NCBI GenBank assembly: GCA_934726055.1
Contig: CAKVCZ010000002.1
Coordinates: forward strand, 90,171 to 154,170
DNA: 64,000 nucleotides
Source: an uncultured Candidatus Melainabacteria bacterium
Lineage (GTDB): Bacteria > Cyanobacteriota > Vampirovibrionia > Gastranaerophilales > Gastranaerophilaceae
Reading direction: 5' to 3'
Part shown: piece by piece, positions 7,376 to 17,007 of the stretch
Layout: each line of letters opens with the position of its first letter
How positions within the stretch are numbered: position 1 is the stretch's first letter
The notes under the pieces: generated by a model
What the model saw: the letters and a program-made list of their open reading frames with translations, nothing else
Told to the model about the DNA's origin: nothing
The model's database searches: none
Program-made: the position numbers and the translations under genes

Positions 7376-10300
7376 TTATCTGCTTAAATCAGGTAACTTG
7401 TTTATGAAATCTGCAACACCGTTATTATTTGATTTTGTTGGTGGAGTTGTTGGATTCGCTTGAATTGGAGTATCTAATACTTTGTTTACCGAATTTTGAA
7501 TCTGATTTTTTGCATTATCAATTGCCTGTTGAAGAGTATCTTGTGCAGTATTTTGCTTAGAAGTTGTTGTAGTTTGAGTTTGACTATCAACTTTAGGAGT
7601 TGCTAACCATTTGAAATATTTTACGGATGATGTGGATTCAACAGAACCGTCAATTGCCGCTTTGTATATCTTTGTATTTGCTTGATATGGTGTTAATTCA
7701 GGAAGATTAGATATGTTTTCTCCGTTTGGATTTGTTGTGATTTGATTTATTAAAGATGCTGTTACTTGCCCTATTTTCGGAATTGATGCAATAAGACTGT
7801 TTACAGAGAAAGAACCGATTGGTCCTAATACAGAAACTACTTCATCTGAAACTCTGCCTAAAATTATTAAATTTGCATTATTGTTCAAAATGTTATATTT
7901 TCCTTTTATGTACATACTCATTGCAGAACCGGATATTTGAATTTTGTCTAAGTTAGCCCAACCGTTTGAAAGTTTTACCGTGCCATTGATATATTTAAAA
8001 TCACCGGTTTTTTTAACTTTTACAGCACCAATGATTGTTCCAAGTGTAGTTTTTAATATATTATTTGCTAAAATGTTTTGTGCATATAACAAGTTTTCTA
8101 ACTTTCCTAATGTACCCATCTGTCCGTTTGATACAATAAAATTAACAGTTCCGTTTAAACTTTTCATAATTTGAATTTCTGTAAGTCCTCTGGTTGTAAG
8201 ATTAAACGCATCAAAATTTAAAGTTCCGTTAATAAAATTTTTAATGCCTGTGCATCCGTACATTGCCGTTTGTGCATTCAAATTCCTGCCTTGTAAGTTT
8301 ATATTTGTGTTGGAATAAAGCATATTGTATGTCGCATTTCCTACAACTTTTCCGCCATAGGCAATTGCTTCAATATTATTTAATTTGAATAAATTATTTT
8401 TCATATTAAAATCAGAAGTTACATTTGTAACGACAATTGTACCTGATTGTAATCTTTCAATTTTACCCTTACCATTTGATATTGACAATGCTGCGTTAGT
8501 TCCTGGTGCAACTGTGTTTTGCGGTAGTTTTGCAACCATTTCACAAAGAGTATCTACATTCAAATTTGTAGCATTAAATAACATTGATGTAATATTGATT
8601 CCGTTTTTGAAATTGTTATTTATTGTCGCTGCAATATTAATGGAAGAATCGGCAATGTTTAGCTGATTACAAAATATGTCAATAATATTTTTAGTCGTAT
8701 TTATTGTAATATTTTTACCGTTAAATCCAAGTTGCGGAATAGATACAAACGGTATGTTTAGCATCCCTGTAATAATAGGATTTAATGTTGAGCCTGAAAT
8801 ATTTAAATTACCTTTAAGTTGAACTTTTGAATTAGTGTAATCAGGGATGGCAAATGTAATTTGATTTGGTATAGATATATTTATTCCTGACAATTGTTGA
8901 TATTTAGCAGACAGATTGTTGATATTTCCCTTGATAGACAATACTTTGGTTGAATTTGCCAAATTGTTTGCAAAATTATCTGTCAAACTTTTATTTGTTG
9001 AATGTGAATTTATGCTAATATCATCAATTTTTAAATTGTTGTTTTCTAACTTCATAGAGGCATTAACCAAAGAAGTTTTGCCTGATAGGGAACTTATATC
9101 AAGTAATGATAAATAGTTAGAATTATTTGCCATAACTTGACCGTTGATATTTTGAATTTTATGGTTTCCTGTAATGCTTATAGCAATAGGAAGTCGTCCT
9201 TTCGCTTTTGTAAGATTTCGGATGTTTTTGTCTAAAGAATTCCTAATATCGTTACAATCAACCATTCCGGCTGCGGTTATGTTGATGTTTGTGTCTGCAT
9301 TTGAATAGTCTTGGATTGTGCCTAATAAATCTATTTTAGAATTATTTACTTTTACATAAACATCATCAAGCTTTATATCTTTTTCATTAAAGCTTATTTT
9401 GGAATTTGGAACGGAGAGTGTTGGCAGTCCTTTTATGGATATTTTTAGTCCGTTTATTAATCCGTTTCCGTTTGTTTTTAACCCTGTTGTTTGAGCATTG
9501 ATTGTTGCTTTTGAAAGTATAATATTCGCATTTGATGGTTTGTTGAATAGATTGATATTATCTGCATTAATATTTATTTCAGGTTTTACTTTGTTTAAAT
9601 TCCCTTTGATTATTCCATTTAAAGTTATAATTCCTGAATTGATGTTATTTTCTTTTAGCAAGTTGAATTGTCCAAGTGCTGCTATAACAGCTTTTAAAGG
9701 AATTCTGTCAGCCAAGATGTTTATATTCGCATAAGCATTAGAATTTACTGCACCTGTCAAATTTAGTGGTGCTCCATTGCAAATGGCACTTGCTCGATTG
9801 ATATTAATTTGATTCCTTGAAAAATCAATGTCTGCTTGAATACTTTTTAACGCTATGTTGTATAAATTATAATATAAGTTTGCATCTGTAACTTTTAAAT
9901 ATCCGGAAGAATTTATGGTTTTAAAATCACTTTTTATGTTAAAATCAGCCTTTATTAATCCATTTGCACGAATACCTTCTATATAAGTTATATCCAATGC
10001 CGGTAAAATAGTATTTATTATTGAAAACAAATTACTTAAAGCTAATTCATTATTTTTTACACTCAAATCTATATAAGAGTTTTTTCCGTATTTAAAATAC
10101 CCGTTAATAGTTGTTTTCTCATCTTTTGCTGTATATAAATCTGATAAAATATTGATTTTATCATTTTCAATATTCAAGTTAATATTACTGTTTGGAAGTT
10201 GTTGAGTATTGATTTTACTTGATAGTTCGCTAATATTTATTTTGCCGTACGGTTTTGCACTACCATTGTCATTTTTAATTTTTATATCAGCAAACAGATT

Positions 10301-11059
10301 TGCTTTTAGATTGATTTTATCAATATTTCTAAGAATTGATGCAATATTAAATTGATTAGTGTTTTGGGAATTCTCTTCTTGACTTATTAGTTGAGGAATA
10401 ACGAATGAATGAATATTTAAATCGTACTTAAATTGTTCATTTTCTCCAAAAAGAATTTTTCCTATTGTTTGTATTCTGATTTTTTTGTTTAGGTTAAAAT
10501 CTGTAATTTTAAAAGAATTGCCTTTTAATGCATATTTATTATTAATAGAAGTATTAGTTAATAATAAAGAATATTTTTTTATTTGTAAGTCAGGCATGTT
10601 TTCGGAAAATTGCAATCCGTAAGGAATTTCAAAAGACGTATTTTGATTACTATTTTCACTAAGTGGAATATAATCTTCCAATTCAAATTTTCCGTTTTTA
10701 TCAATATCAAGATGTGCAATAATCGAATCTATGCTGATTTTATCAAATTTGATTTGCTTTAAAATTAGATATGGTAATGAAACAGAAACTTTAGCGTTAT
10801 CCAGTTGTCCGAATTTTTCTCCGCTTTTATAATATGCGTTAATTTGTTCAACACTTGCCCCGACAGATAAATTCCAAGTGGTTAAAAGTTTAATATTTTC
10901 CGCTTTTATTATTACCCCTTTTTGAGAGTTTTCTTTATCTTCAAGTTCGTATTGATAATTATCTAATTTTAAAACATTAGGCAAAATAAACAAAAAAATT
11001 AAATAAGATGAAATTAACACAACAAATAAGCAAATAGAAAAGATTTTTAATACTTTCAT
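7376..11059 (-). CDS. AsmA/TamB-type envelope protein, 1227 aa
   Basis: Very large protein with one N-terminal signal anchor (residues about 5-28, FSICLFVVLISSYLIFLFIL) and a long beta-rich remainder full of alternating Asn/Ile/Lys segments (INISELSSKIN, GNINNLSAKYQQL). The C-terminal region (about 960-1150) resembles the AsmA-like C-terminal domain (GTVKLSNGWANLDKIQISG). AsmA-clan proteins bridge inner and outer membranes and are implicated in phospholipid transport and outer-membrane homeostasis, consistent with a diderm host. The last 70 residues are Thr/Gln/Asn-rich and probably disordered. AAGGAG precedes the ATG, and tsaD ends 9 bases upstream, so they form an operon. Confidence 0.8.
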   Translation of the reverse strand: MKVLKIFSICLFVVLISSYLIFLFILPNVLKLDNYQYELEDKENSQKGVIIKAENIKLLTTWNLSVGASVEQINAYYKSGEKFGQLDNAKVSVSLPYLILKQIKFDKISIDSIIAHLDIDKNGKFELEDYIPLSENSNQNTSFEIPYGLQFSENMPDLQIKKYSLLLTNTSINNKYALKGNSFKITDFNLNKKIRIQTIGKILFGENEQFKYDLNIHSFVIPQLISQEENSQNTNQFNIASILRNIDKINLKANLFADIKIKNDNGSAKPYGKINISELSSKINTQQLPNSNINLNIENDKINILSDLYTAKDEKTTINGYFKYGKNSYIDLSVKNNELALSNLFSIINTILPALDITYIEGIRANGLIKADFNIKSDFKTINSSGYLKVTDANLYYNLYNIALKSIQADIDFSRNQININRASAICNGAPLNLTGAVNSNAYANINILADRIPLKAVIAALGQFNLLKENNINSGIITLNGIIKGNLNKVKPEININADNINLFNKPSNANIILSKATINAQTTGLKTNGNGLINGLKISIKGLPTLSVPNSKISFNEKDIKLDDVYVKVNNSKIDLLGTIQDYSNADTNINITAAGMVDCNDIRNSLDKNIRNLTKAKGRLPIAISITGNHKIQNINGQVMANNSNYLSLLDISSLSGKTSLVNASMKLENNNLKIDDISINSHSTNKSLTDNFANNLANSTKVLSIKGNINNLSAKYQQLSGINISIPNQITFAIPDYTNSKVQLKGNLNISGSTLNPIITGMLNIPFVSIPQLGFNGKNITINTTKNIIDIFCNQLNIADSSINIAATINNNFKNGINITSMLFNATNLNVDTLCEMVAKLPQNTVAPGTNAALSISNGKGKIERLQSGTIVVTNVTSDFNMKNNLFKLNNIEAIAYGGKVVGNATYNMLYSNTNINLQGRNLNAQTAMYGCTGIKNFINGTLNFDAFNLTTRGLTEIQIMKSLNGTVNFIVSNGQMGTLGKLENLLYAQNILANNILKTTLGTIIGAVKVKKTGDFKYINGTVKLSNGWANLDKIQISGSAMSMYIKGKYNILNNNANLIILGRVSDEVVSVLGPIGSFSVNSLIASIPKIGQVTASLINQITTNPNGENISNLPELTPYQANTKIYKAAIDGSVESTSSVKYFKWLATPKVDSQTQTTTTSKQNTAQDTLQQAIDNAKNQIQNSVNKVLDTPIQANPTTPPTKSNNNGVADFINKLPDLSR

Positions 11060-11068
11060 TTCATCTCC

Positions 11069-12109
11069 TTATTTTAAAGATTTAACTCTTGAAAAAACTT
11101 CTACATTTGCATCATCAAAACTATTTGTAAAGAAATAGGCACAAGATGCCACCATAGCAGCATTGTCAGTACAAAATTTCATTTCAGGTGCGTTAACTCT
11201 AATATTATTTTTTTCTAAATCAAACATTTTACGTCGAATTTCGCTATTTGCAGCTACTCCACCTGCAATAACAGCTTGTTTATAGCCTGTTTCATCGAGG
11301 GCTTTTTTAACTTTTTTAATCAATGTTGAACTTACGCATTCTTGAAAAGATGCACAAATATCGTTAATAGGAAGTTCTTTTCCGTCAAAAGATTTAACTA
11401 ATCTCAAAACGGCAGTTTTTAATCCGCTAAAACTAAAGTTATATCCGTCAACCTTTGCTTCAGGAAGTTTAAAAGCTTTTGGATTTCCTTCTTTTGCAAG
11501 TTTATCAAGAGTTGCACCTCCAGGGTATGGCAATCCCATTAATCTTGCAACTTTATCATAAGCTTCTCCAACTGCATCATCAATAGTTTCGCCCATAATA
11601 ATTGTTTCAGAATTTGATTTTACATTAATAATTTGTGTATGTCCTCCGCTAACAAGAAGTGCAATAAATGGAGGTTTCAAGTCTGTGTTTAAATAGTTTG
11701 CACTGATATGAGCATTCAAATGATTAATTCCGATAAACGGCTTATCGTAGATTAATGCCATTGTTTTTGCTGCGTTTAACCCGACTAAAAGACATCCTAC
11801 CAATCCCGGACCTACTGTTCCGGCATAAGCATCAATGTCGTCAGCAGTTAAATTTGCTTGTTCAAAAGCTTCTTGTATAACAATATTGATTGCATCCAAG
11901 TGTTCTCTTGCTGCAATCTCAGGAATAACACCGCCATATTTAGCGTGAGTCTTAATTTGAGAAGCTACTACATTTGATAAAACTTCTCTGCCATTTTTTA
12001 CAATTGCACAGGCTGTTTCATCACAGCTGGATTCAATTGCCATTATTATATTATTATTGCTTTCACCAATTTGAGTATCTTTACCGCTTAAAAGAGTTTT
12101 TTTGTTCAT
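11069..12109 (-). CDS. tsaD: tRNA N6-adenosine threonylcarbamoyltransferase, 346 aa
   Basis: Catalytic subunit for the t6A37 modification of ANN-decoding tRNAs, transferring threonylcarbamoyl from TC-AMP with TsaB/TsaE. Motifs: IMAIESSCDETACAIV, EIAAREHLDAI, GPGLVGCLLVGL, metal site HLNAH, and ALLVSGGHTQI; the C-terminus has AGGVAANSEIRRKM. The chosen start MNKKTLL at 12109 keeps the first beta strand (NNIIMAIESS); a later ATG at 12043 would truncate it. No Shine-Dalgarno site precedes 12109; the ATG is the end of a perfect palindrome shared with obgE. Confidence 0.95.
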   Translation of the reverse strand: MNKKTLLSGKDTQIGESNNNIIMAIESSCDETACAIVKNGREVLSNVVASQIKTHAKYGGVIPEIAAREHLDAINIVIQEAFEQANLTADDIDAYAGTVGPGLVGCLLVGLNAAKTMALIYDKPFIGINHLNAHISANYLNTDLKPPFIALLVSGGHTQIINVKSNSETIIMGETIDDAVGEAYDKVARLMGLPYPGGATLDKLAKEGNPKAFKLPEAKVDGYNFSFSGLKTAVLRLVKSFDGKELPINDICASFQECVSSTLIKKVKKALDETGYKQAVIAGGVAANSEIRRKMFDLEKNNIRVNAPEMKFCTDNAAMVASCAYFFTNSFDDANVEVFSRVKSLK

Positions 12110-12132
12110 ATTTGTATTATAATACAAATATG
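12107..12132. promoter_or_regulatory. perfect 26-bp palindrome holding both tsaD and obgE start codons
   Basis: The half-site CATATTTGTATTA is followed directly by its complement. The outer three bases on each side are the two ATG start codons (tsaD at 12109-12107 minus, obgE at 12130-12132 plus). TATAAT occurs on the plus strand at 12118-12123 and on the minus strand at 12121-12116, each placing a start site about 7 bases downstream, at the ATG. Neither gene has a Shine-Dalgarno site. A symmetric divergent promoter making leaderless mRNAs is inferred. No convincing -35 element was seen. Confidence 0.65.
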
Positions 12133-13407
12133 AATTATATAGATAAAGCAAAAATTAAAGTTATTTCAGGACGAGGCGGTAATGGAGCAGTTGCTTGGCG
12201 TCGTGAAAAATTTGTAGATAAAGGTGGACCTGCCGGTGGTGATGGCGGACGTGGTGGTGATATTTATTTAATTGCAGATGAAAGTTTATCTACATTGTTA
12301 GACTTTAAATTCAAATCCGTATTTAAAGCTCAAAGCGGAGAAAACGGCAGAATAAAAAATCAACATGGAAAGGGCGGTGAAGATTTAAGAATAAAAGTTC
12401 CTGCCGGTACTGTTGTAAAAGATTTAAAAGATGATAAAATTATTGCTGATTTAATTCATGATGGACAAGAGGTTTTAATTGCAAAAGGCGGACGAGGCGG
12501 AAGGGGAAATGCTAGGTTTTGCACTCCTCAAAAAAGAGCACCTCAGTTTTGTGAACCGGGAGAGCCTCCAATAGAAAGAGAATTATCTTTAGAGTTGAAA
12601 TTAATTGCAGATGTGGGTTTATTAGGTATGCCAAATGCAGGAAAATCAACATTTATAAGTGCAATTAGTTCGGCAAAACCAAAAATTGCAGATTATCCAT
12701 TTACAACATTAGTTCCAAATTTGGGTGTAGTCAAAAAACCTACTGGAGATGGTTATGTAGTTGCAGATATTCCGGGATTAATTGAAGGTGCATCTGAAGG
12801 AATAGGCTTAGGACACGACTTTTTGCGACATGTGGAAAGATGTAGATTTTTGGTTCACATAGTTGATTTAACTCAAGAAAATCCTGTTGAAAATTATGAA
12901 AAAATTAATCAAGAATTAGCTAAATATTCTGATAGATTGGCAAATTTGTATCAAATAATTGCTCTAAATAAGATTGATGCAATTGATGAAGAAACAAAAA
13001 ACAAATATTTAAAAATATTTAAAAAGTATGCAAAAGACGTATTTTTAATCTCTGCCGTAACTAAGGAAAATGTTGATAAACTGACTTACTTGATGGCACA
13101 AAAAGTCGATGAAATTGAAAAACCTGTGTCAGATATTGTTGTTGAAGAGGATACTGGTGCTTATGACAATGATGACAGTGGATTTGAAATAGTAAAGGCA
13201 GCAAAAGACACATTTATTGTTATGGGAGGAAAAATCAAACGTCTTGCTGCAGTTACAGATGAACGAAATCGTCAACAAATTTTGAGATTGCAAAATATAT
13301 TAAAAGGCATGGGTGTTTTTGACGAGCTACGCCGACAAAATATTCAAGATGGGGATACAGTTATTATTGGTCATCTTGAAATGGAATTTTATGACGACGA
13401 GTACTAA
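12130..13407 (+). CDS. obgE: GTPase Obg, 425 aa
   Basis: Essential ribosome-associated GTPase involved in 50S assembly and stress control. The N-terminal glycine-rich Obg fold is residues 1-158 (KVISGRGGNGAVAWRREKF, GGPAGGDGGRGGDIYL). The G domain follows with P-loop GMPNAGKST, switch region DYPFTTLVPNLG, Walker B DIPGLIEGASEG and the specificity motif NKID. A C-terminal OCT domain (about 345-425) includes GGKIKRLAAVTD. The frame is open to 11974, but MNYIDKAKIKV at 12130 is the family start. It has no Shine-Dalgarno site and probably is leaderless. Confidence 0.96.
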   Translation: MNYIDKAKIKVISGRGGNGAVAWRREKFVDKGGPAGGDGGRGGDIYLIADESLSTLLDFKFKSVFKAQSGENGRIKNQHGKGGEDLRIKVPAGTVVKDLKDDKIIADLIHDGQEVLIAKGGRGGRGNARFCTPQKRAPQFCEPGEPPIERELSLELKLIADVGLLGMPNAGKSTFISAISSAKPKIADYPFTTLVPNLGVVKKPTGDGYVVADIPGLIEGASEGIGLGHDFLRHVERCRFLVHIVDLTQENPVENYEKINQELAKYSDRLANLYQIIALNKIDAIDEETKNKYLKIFKKYAKDVFLISAVTKENVDKLTYLMAQKVDEIEKPVSDIVVEEDTGAYDNDDSGFEIVKAAKDTFIVMGGKIKRLAAVTDERNRQQILRLQNILKGMGVFDELRRQNIQDGDTVIIGHLEMEFYDDEY

Positions 13408-13486
13408 CATAATGAACCTTTCAGTGTCGAGAAGTTTTCAAAAGCCACACCTTGAATTGCGTTTGTAATTTTAAATTTTATTTCAA

Positions 13487-14098
13487 TTATTCTATTCTAA
13501 AATTATCTTCTTGAATGCTGTTATCTTGCGGATAATTATGTTTTAGAGGATCATATCCGCCGTTTGTTTCTGCTCTAAGTTTTTCCATATAAATCTGACC
13601 ATTTTTAACAAGTTGTTGGTGTTGAGTAAGAGTTGATTCTAAACTTGCTAAAACTTGTTCAGCATAAGTTTCAGCACCTTCTCTTGTTCTTATTGCATCA
13701 TCATGTGCCTGATTTCTAAAGTTTTCAGCATCTTCAATAGCTTTTCTCTTGATTTCTTCGCATTCTGCAATAACCTGCTCTTTAATAAGTTCTGCTTCAC
13801 TTTGAACTTTTCTTAAAAGTTCAGATTCACTTAGCAATCTTGCAGCTTCATTTTGAGCGTCTAAAACAATTTTTTCGGCTTTTTGTTGTGCTTCCATCTG
13901 AAGTTCTTCTTTTCTTCTAAGTAATCTTCTTGCTTCTTGAACTTCTTGTGGAAGTGAACCATAGATACTGTCTATGATTGCTTCAACCTCTTTTAATTTT
14001 ATTGCAACCAAATAGTTTGGTAATATTGGAAAACTTTTTTCTAATATAATTTCAAGTCTTTTTAATAAATCATATATTTCGCTTTTTTGAACGCTCAT
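13487..14098 (-). CDS. coiled-coil protein, 203 aa
   Basis: Residues 1-55 form a compact helical start (SEIYDLLKRLEIILEKSFPIL). Residues about 60-170 are a continuous charged coiled coil (RRKEELQMEAQQKAEKIVLDA), similar in style to ATP-synthase b/E-subunit or DivIVA-like proteins. The end NGGYDPLKHNYPQDNS is probably disordered. No signal peptide or membrane segment. AAAGGT precedes the ATG by about 12 bases, the same CTGAAAGGTTAT context as coaD. Placed between obgE and coaD, it may belong to a cell-growth cluster. I cannot name it. Confidence 0.8.
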   Translation of the reverse strand: MSVQKSEIYDLLKRLEIILEKSFPILPNYLVAIKLKEVEAIIDSIYGSLPQEVQEARRLLRRKEELQMEAQQKAEKIVLDAQNEAARLLSESELLRKVQSEAELIKEQVIAECEEIKRKAIEDAENFRNQAHDDAIRTREGAETYAEQVLASLESTLTQHQQLVKNGQIYMEKLRAETNGGYDPLKHNYPQDNSIQEDNFRIE

Positions 14099-14175
14099 TT
14101 TTATAAATAACCTTTCAGTGCTAGTGTAATAATTTTATTTTACAACAGTCCGAATTTGATTGTCAAATCATGTTT

Positions 14176-14664
14176 TTAGACAAGTTGAAACTTGTTTTTC
14201 AGATATTCATTTACTGGAGTTGGTACAAATTTTGAAACATCTCCTCCAAAATTTACAACTTCTTTAACAGAACTTGAAGAAATAAAGTTATATTTTGGTC
14301 TTGTTGTTAAAAATATTGTTTTAATATCTTTATCCAAAGCACTGTTTGTTTGTGATAGTTGCATTTCAAATTCAAAATCTGAAACAGCTCTAAGTCCACG
14401 GATTAAAACTTTTGCATTTTTTTTCTTTGCATATTCAACCGTTAATCCTTCAAAACAATCAACTTCTACATTTTTAAAGTCTTTAATACTTTCTTTAATT
14501 AATTCAACACGCTCATCGACAGTTAGCAATCCGGAATTCTTTTTTTGCGGATTGTATGCAACTGCAATGATAACTTTTTCAAAAATTTCGGAACTTGTTT
14601 TTAGTACATCCAAGTGCCCGTTTGTTATAGGATCAAAGCTTCCGGGGTATATTGCCGTTGTCAT
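14176..14664 (-). CDS. coaD: phosphopantetheine adenylyltransferase, 162 aa
   Basis: Penultimate step of coenzyme A synthesis: ATP plus 4'-phosphopantetheine gives dephospho-CoA. The nucleotidyltransferase motif AIYPGSFDPITNGHLDVL (residues 4-21) contains the (T/H)xGH-type site, and ISSSSVKEV near residue 128 is the second ATP-binding motif. LIRGLRAVSDFEFE is also typical. Length is normal. AAAGGT lies about 9 bases before the ATG. The 14098 gene lies downstream on the same strand. Confidence 0.96.
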   Translation of the reverse strand: MTTAIYPGSFDPITNGHLDVLKTSSEIFEKVIIAVAYNPQKKNSGLLTVDERVELIKESIKDFKNVEVDCFEGLTVEYAKKKNAKVLIRGLRAVSDFEFEMQLSQTNSALDKDIKTIFLTTRPKYNFISSSSVKEVVNFGGDVSKFVPTPVNEYLKNKFQLV

Positions 14665-14765
14665 TATAATAACCTTTCATATATTTATTACATGAAAATT
14701 ATACGTCAAACATGAAATATTAATATTTTGTTTATTTTTTCAAGAATTTGCCAAAAAAGTATTAA

Positions 14766-14771
14766 TATAAT
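14766..14771 (+). promoter_or_regulatory. candidate -10 element for dnaK
   Basis: TATAAT within AATATAATATGTG, 60 bases before dnaK. No good -35 is placed 16-18 bases upstream, and no CIRCE-type inverted repeat was found in 14665-14831. Confidence 0.3.
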
Positions 14772-14831
14772 ATGTGTAAAGAAAGATAATAAAAATTATA
14801 AGCAATTAAATAATAAAGAAAGGCGAAAAAA

Positions 14832-16676
14832 ATGGCAAAAACAATTGGTATTGATTTGGGAACAACAAACTCAGTAGTTGCTGTTATGGAAGGTGGTAAA
14901 CCTACTGTAATCGCAAACGCAGAAGGAACAAGAACAACTCCTTCAATCGTAGGTTTTTCAAAAACAGGTGAAAGACTTGTAGGTCAATTAGCAAAACGTC
15001 AAGCAATTCTTAACCCTGATAAAACTATTGCATCAATTAAAAGACACATGGGTGAAGATTACAAAAAAAATATAGATGGTAAAGATTATACTCCTCAAGA
15101 AATTTCAGCTATGATTTTAAGAAAATTGGCTGAAGATGCATCAAATTACTTAGGCGAAAAAGTTACATCAGCTGTAATTACTGTTCCAGCATACTTTAAT
15201 GATGCTCAACGTCAAGCGACAAAAGATGCAGGTAAAATTGCAGGCTTAGATGTTCTTCGTATCGTAAACGAACCGACTGCCGCAGCTTTGGCTTACGGCT
15301 TAGAAAAAGAAAAAGCTGAAAAAGTTTTAGTATTCGACTTGGGTGGTGGTACATTTGATGTTTCTATTTTGGAAATTGGTGATGGTGTTCACGAAGTATT
15401 ATCAACATCAGGTGATACTCACTTAGGTGGTGATGATTTTGATGAAAAAATCATGAACTGGATTTGTGATGAATTCCAAAAAACTGAAGGTATTGATTTA
15501 CGTTCAGATAAACAAGCTATGCAACGTATTAAAGAAGCTGCTGAAAAAGCAAAATGTGAATTGTCTTCAGTAGTTGAAACAACAATCAACTTACCATTCA
15601 TCACAGCAGATGCAAATGGTCCAAAACACTTGGATATGCAATTAACACGTGCAAAATTTGAAGAACTTTCTCACGATTTGTTAGAAAGATGTAAAAAACC
15701 GGTAGAACAAGCTATTAGCGATGCAGGTATTTCAAAATCTGACATCAACGAAGTTGTATTAGTTGGAGGTTCATCTCGTATTCCTGCAGTTCAACAATTG
15801 GTTAAAGATTATACAGGCAAAGAACCAAACCAATCAGTTAACCCTGATGAAGTAGTTGCGGTTGGTGCTGCGGTTCAAGCCGGTGTACTTGCAGGTGAAG
15901 TTAAAGACATCGTTTTATTAGACGTTACTCCATTAACTCTTGGTATTGAAACATTAGGTGGTGTTATGACTGCTTTAGTTCCTCGTAATACTACAATTCC
16001 GGTTTCAAAATCACAAGTATTCTCAACAGCTGAAAACAATCAAACTGCAGTAGATATTCAAGTTCTACAAGGTGAAAGACCAATGGCTAAAGATAACAAA
16101 TCTTTAGGTATGTTCAGACTTGAAGGGATTGCTCCTGCTATGCGTGGTATCCCTCAAATCGAAGTTACTTTTGATATTGATGCTAACGGTATTGTAAATG
16201 TTTCTGCTAAAGATAAAGCAACTAACAAAGAACAAAAAATTACTATTACAAATTCTTCTAACTTATCTGAAGAAGATATTGATAAAATGGTTAAAGAAGC
16301 TGAAGCAAATGCAGCAGATGATAAACTTAAAAAAGAAGAAGCTGAAATTAAGAACAATGCAAATTCATTGATTTCTTCAGCAGAACGATTAACTAAAGAT
16401 TTTGAAGGTAAAATTGATAAAGCTGATGAAGATAAATTAAATGAACAAAAAGCAAACTTGCAAAAAGCTTTGGATGAAAATAAACCTGCTGATGAATTGA
16501 AAAAATTGTCAGAAGAATTACAACAAACAATGTTTGCAATTTCTCAAAAAGCATACGAAGCTGTTCAAAAAGACGAAGCTGCAAATGCAGGTTCTTCTGA
16601 ATCAGCAAGTTCAGATTCAACAGCATCTGATAAAAAAGATGATGATGTAATTGATGCAGAATACACAAAAGAATAA
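14832..16676 (+). CDS. dnaK: chaperone DnaK (Hsp70), 614 aa
   Basis: ATP-dependent protein-folding chaperone. The N-terminal ATPase domain (1-360) carries [38 protein letters not shown] and [19 protein letters not shown]. The linker [17 protein letters not shown] leads to the substrate-binding domain, then a helical lid. The Ser/Ala-rich tail ends [12 protein letters not shown], the usual DnaK end motif. A site AAAGGCG precedes the ATG. No grpE or dnaJ is adjacent. Codon use is typical of a highly expressed gene. Confidence 0.98.
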   Translation: MAKTIGIDLGTTNSVVAVMEGGKPTVIANAEGTRTTPSIVGFSKTGERLVGQLAKRQAILNPDKTIASIKRHMGEDYKKNIDGKDYTPQEISAMILRKLAEDASNYLGEKVTSAVITVPAYFNDAQRQATKDAGKIAGLDVLRIVNEPTAAALAYGLEKEKAEKVLVFDLGGGTFDVSILEIGDGVHEVLSTSGDTHLGGDDFDEKIMNWICDEFQKTEGIDLRSDKQAMQRIKEAAEKAKCELSSVVETTINLPFITADANGPKHLDMQLTRAKFEELSHDLLERCKKPVEQAISDAGISKSDINEVVLVGGSSRIPAVQQLVKDYTGKEPNQSVNPDEVVAVGAAVQAGVLAGEVKDIVLLDVTPLTLGIETLGGVMTALVPRNTTIPVSKSQVFSTAENNQTAVDIQVLQGERPMAKDNKSLGMFRLEGIAPAMRGIPQIEVTFDIDANGIVNVSAKDKATNKEQKITITNSSNLSEEDIDKMVKEAEANAADDKLKKEEAEIKNNANSLISSAERLTKDFEGKIDKADEDKLNEQKANLQKALDENKPADELKKLSEELQQTMFAISQKAYEAVQKDEAANAGSSESASSDSTASDKKDDDVIDAEYTKE

Positions 16677-16704
16677 TTGAAAGTATATTCTTAAATAAAA
16701 AATA

Positions 16705-16733
16705 TGGCGGTAAGGATTAATTTTCCTTACCGC
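16705..16733 (-). terminator. terminator hairpin downstream of dnaK / end of 16914 gene
   Basis: GCGGTAAGGA (16707-16716) pairs with TCCTTACCGC (16724-16733). On the minus strand it is followed by CATATTTTTT, giving a good U-tract, so it serves mainly the gene ending at 16717, whose last codons lie inside the hairpin. It may also stop dnaK transcripts. Confidence 0.75.
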
Positions 16734-16914
16734 TTATTGATTCAAGTTTGTTTAAGCCGTTTTCTGCTAATTCTTTAATCGTAATTAAATTAGGTATATC
16801 ATGCACGTTTGCACTGATTATCATTAAATCAGTTAGTCCTATTATTTGTTTAAAATACATTCTGCTGTCATTTAATGTATCTTCAATTGTTATTTTTGTT
16901 TTAGTTTTTGGCAT
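16717..16914 (-). CDS. small hypothetical protein, 65 aa
   Basis: Unrecognised. The start ATG at 16914 (MPKTKTKITIEDTLN) has a near-perfect GAGGAGG site 7 bases upstream; an upstream ATG at 16929 lies before that site. The protein is predicted helical (DSRMYFKQIIGLTDLMI, LITIKELAENGLNKLESI) with no membrane segment. It ends within a terminator hairpin. It is downstream of the DUF2023-like gene but separated by another terminator, so probably its own unit. Confidence 0.65.
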   Translation of the reverse strand: MPKTKTKITIEDTLNDSRMYFKQIIGLTDLMIISANVHDIPNLITIKELAENGLNKLESISGKEN

Positions 16915-16954
16915 ATATAGCCTCCTCAAAAAATGTTAGAGTTTTTAAAAACAA

Positions 16955-16982
16955 AAAGAGGTATCGTTATATGTACCTCTTT
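16955..16982 (-). terminator. terminator of the DUF2023-like gene
   Basis: AAAGAGGTA (16955-16963) and TACCTCTTT (16974-16982) form a perfect stem; the minus strand continues TTGTTTTT. Confidence 0.75.
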
Positions 16983-17007
16983 CTATTTAAACTTAAATTT
17001 TTATTTA

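Noticed and set aside
11974..12129. N-terminally extended obgE start
   Set aside because: The extra 52 residues are antisense to tsaD and do not match Obg; MNYIDKAKIKV at 12130 does.
13400..13486. minus-strand start after GAAAGGTTC at the end of obgE
   Set aside because: The site resembles those before coaD and the 14098 gene, but the frame only runs antisense into obgE and its product has no support.
14665..14831. CIRCE element for HrcA control of dnaK
   Set aside because: No TTAGCACTC/GAGTGCTAA inverted repeat or close variant was found in this interval.
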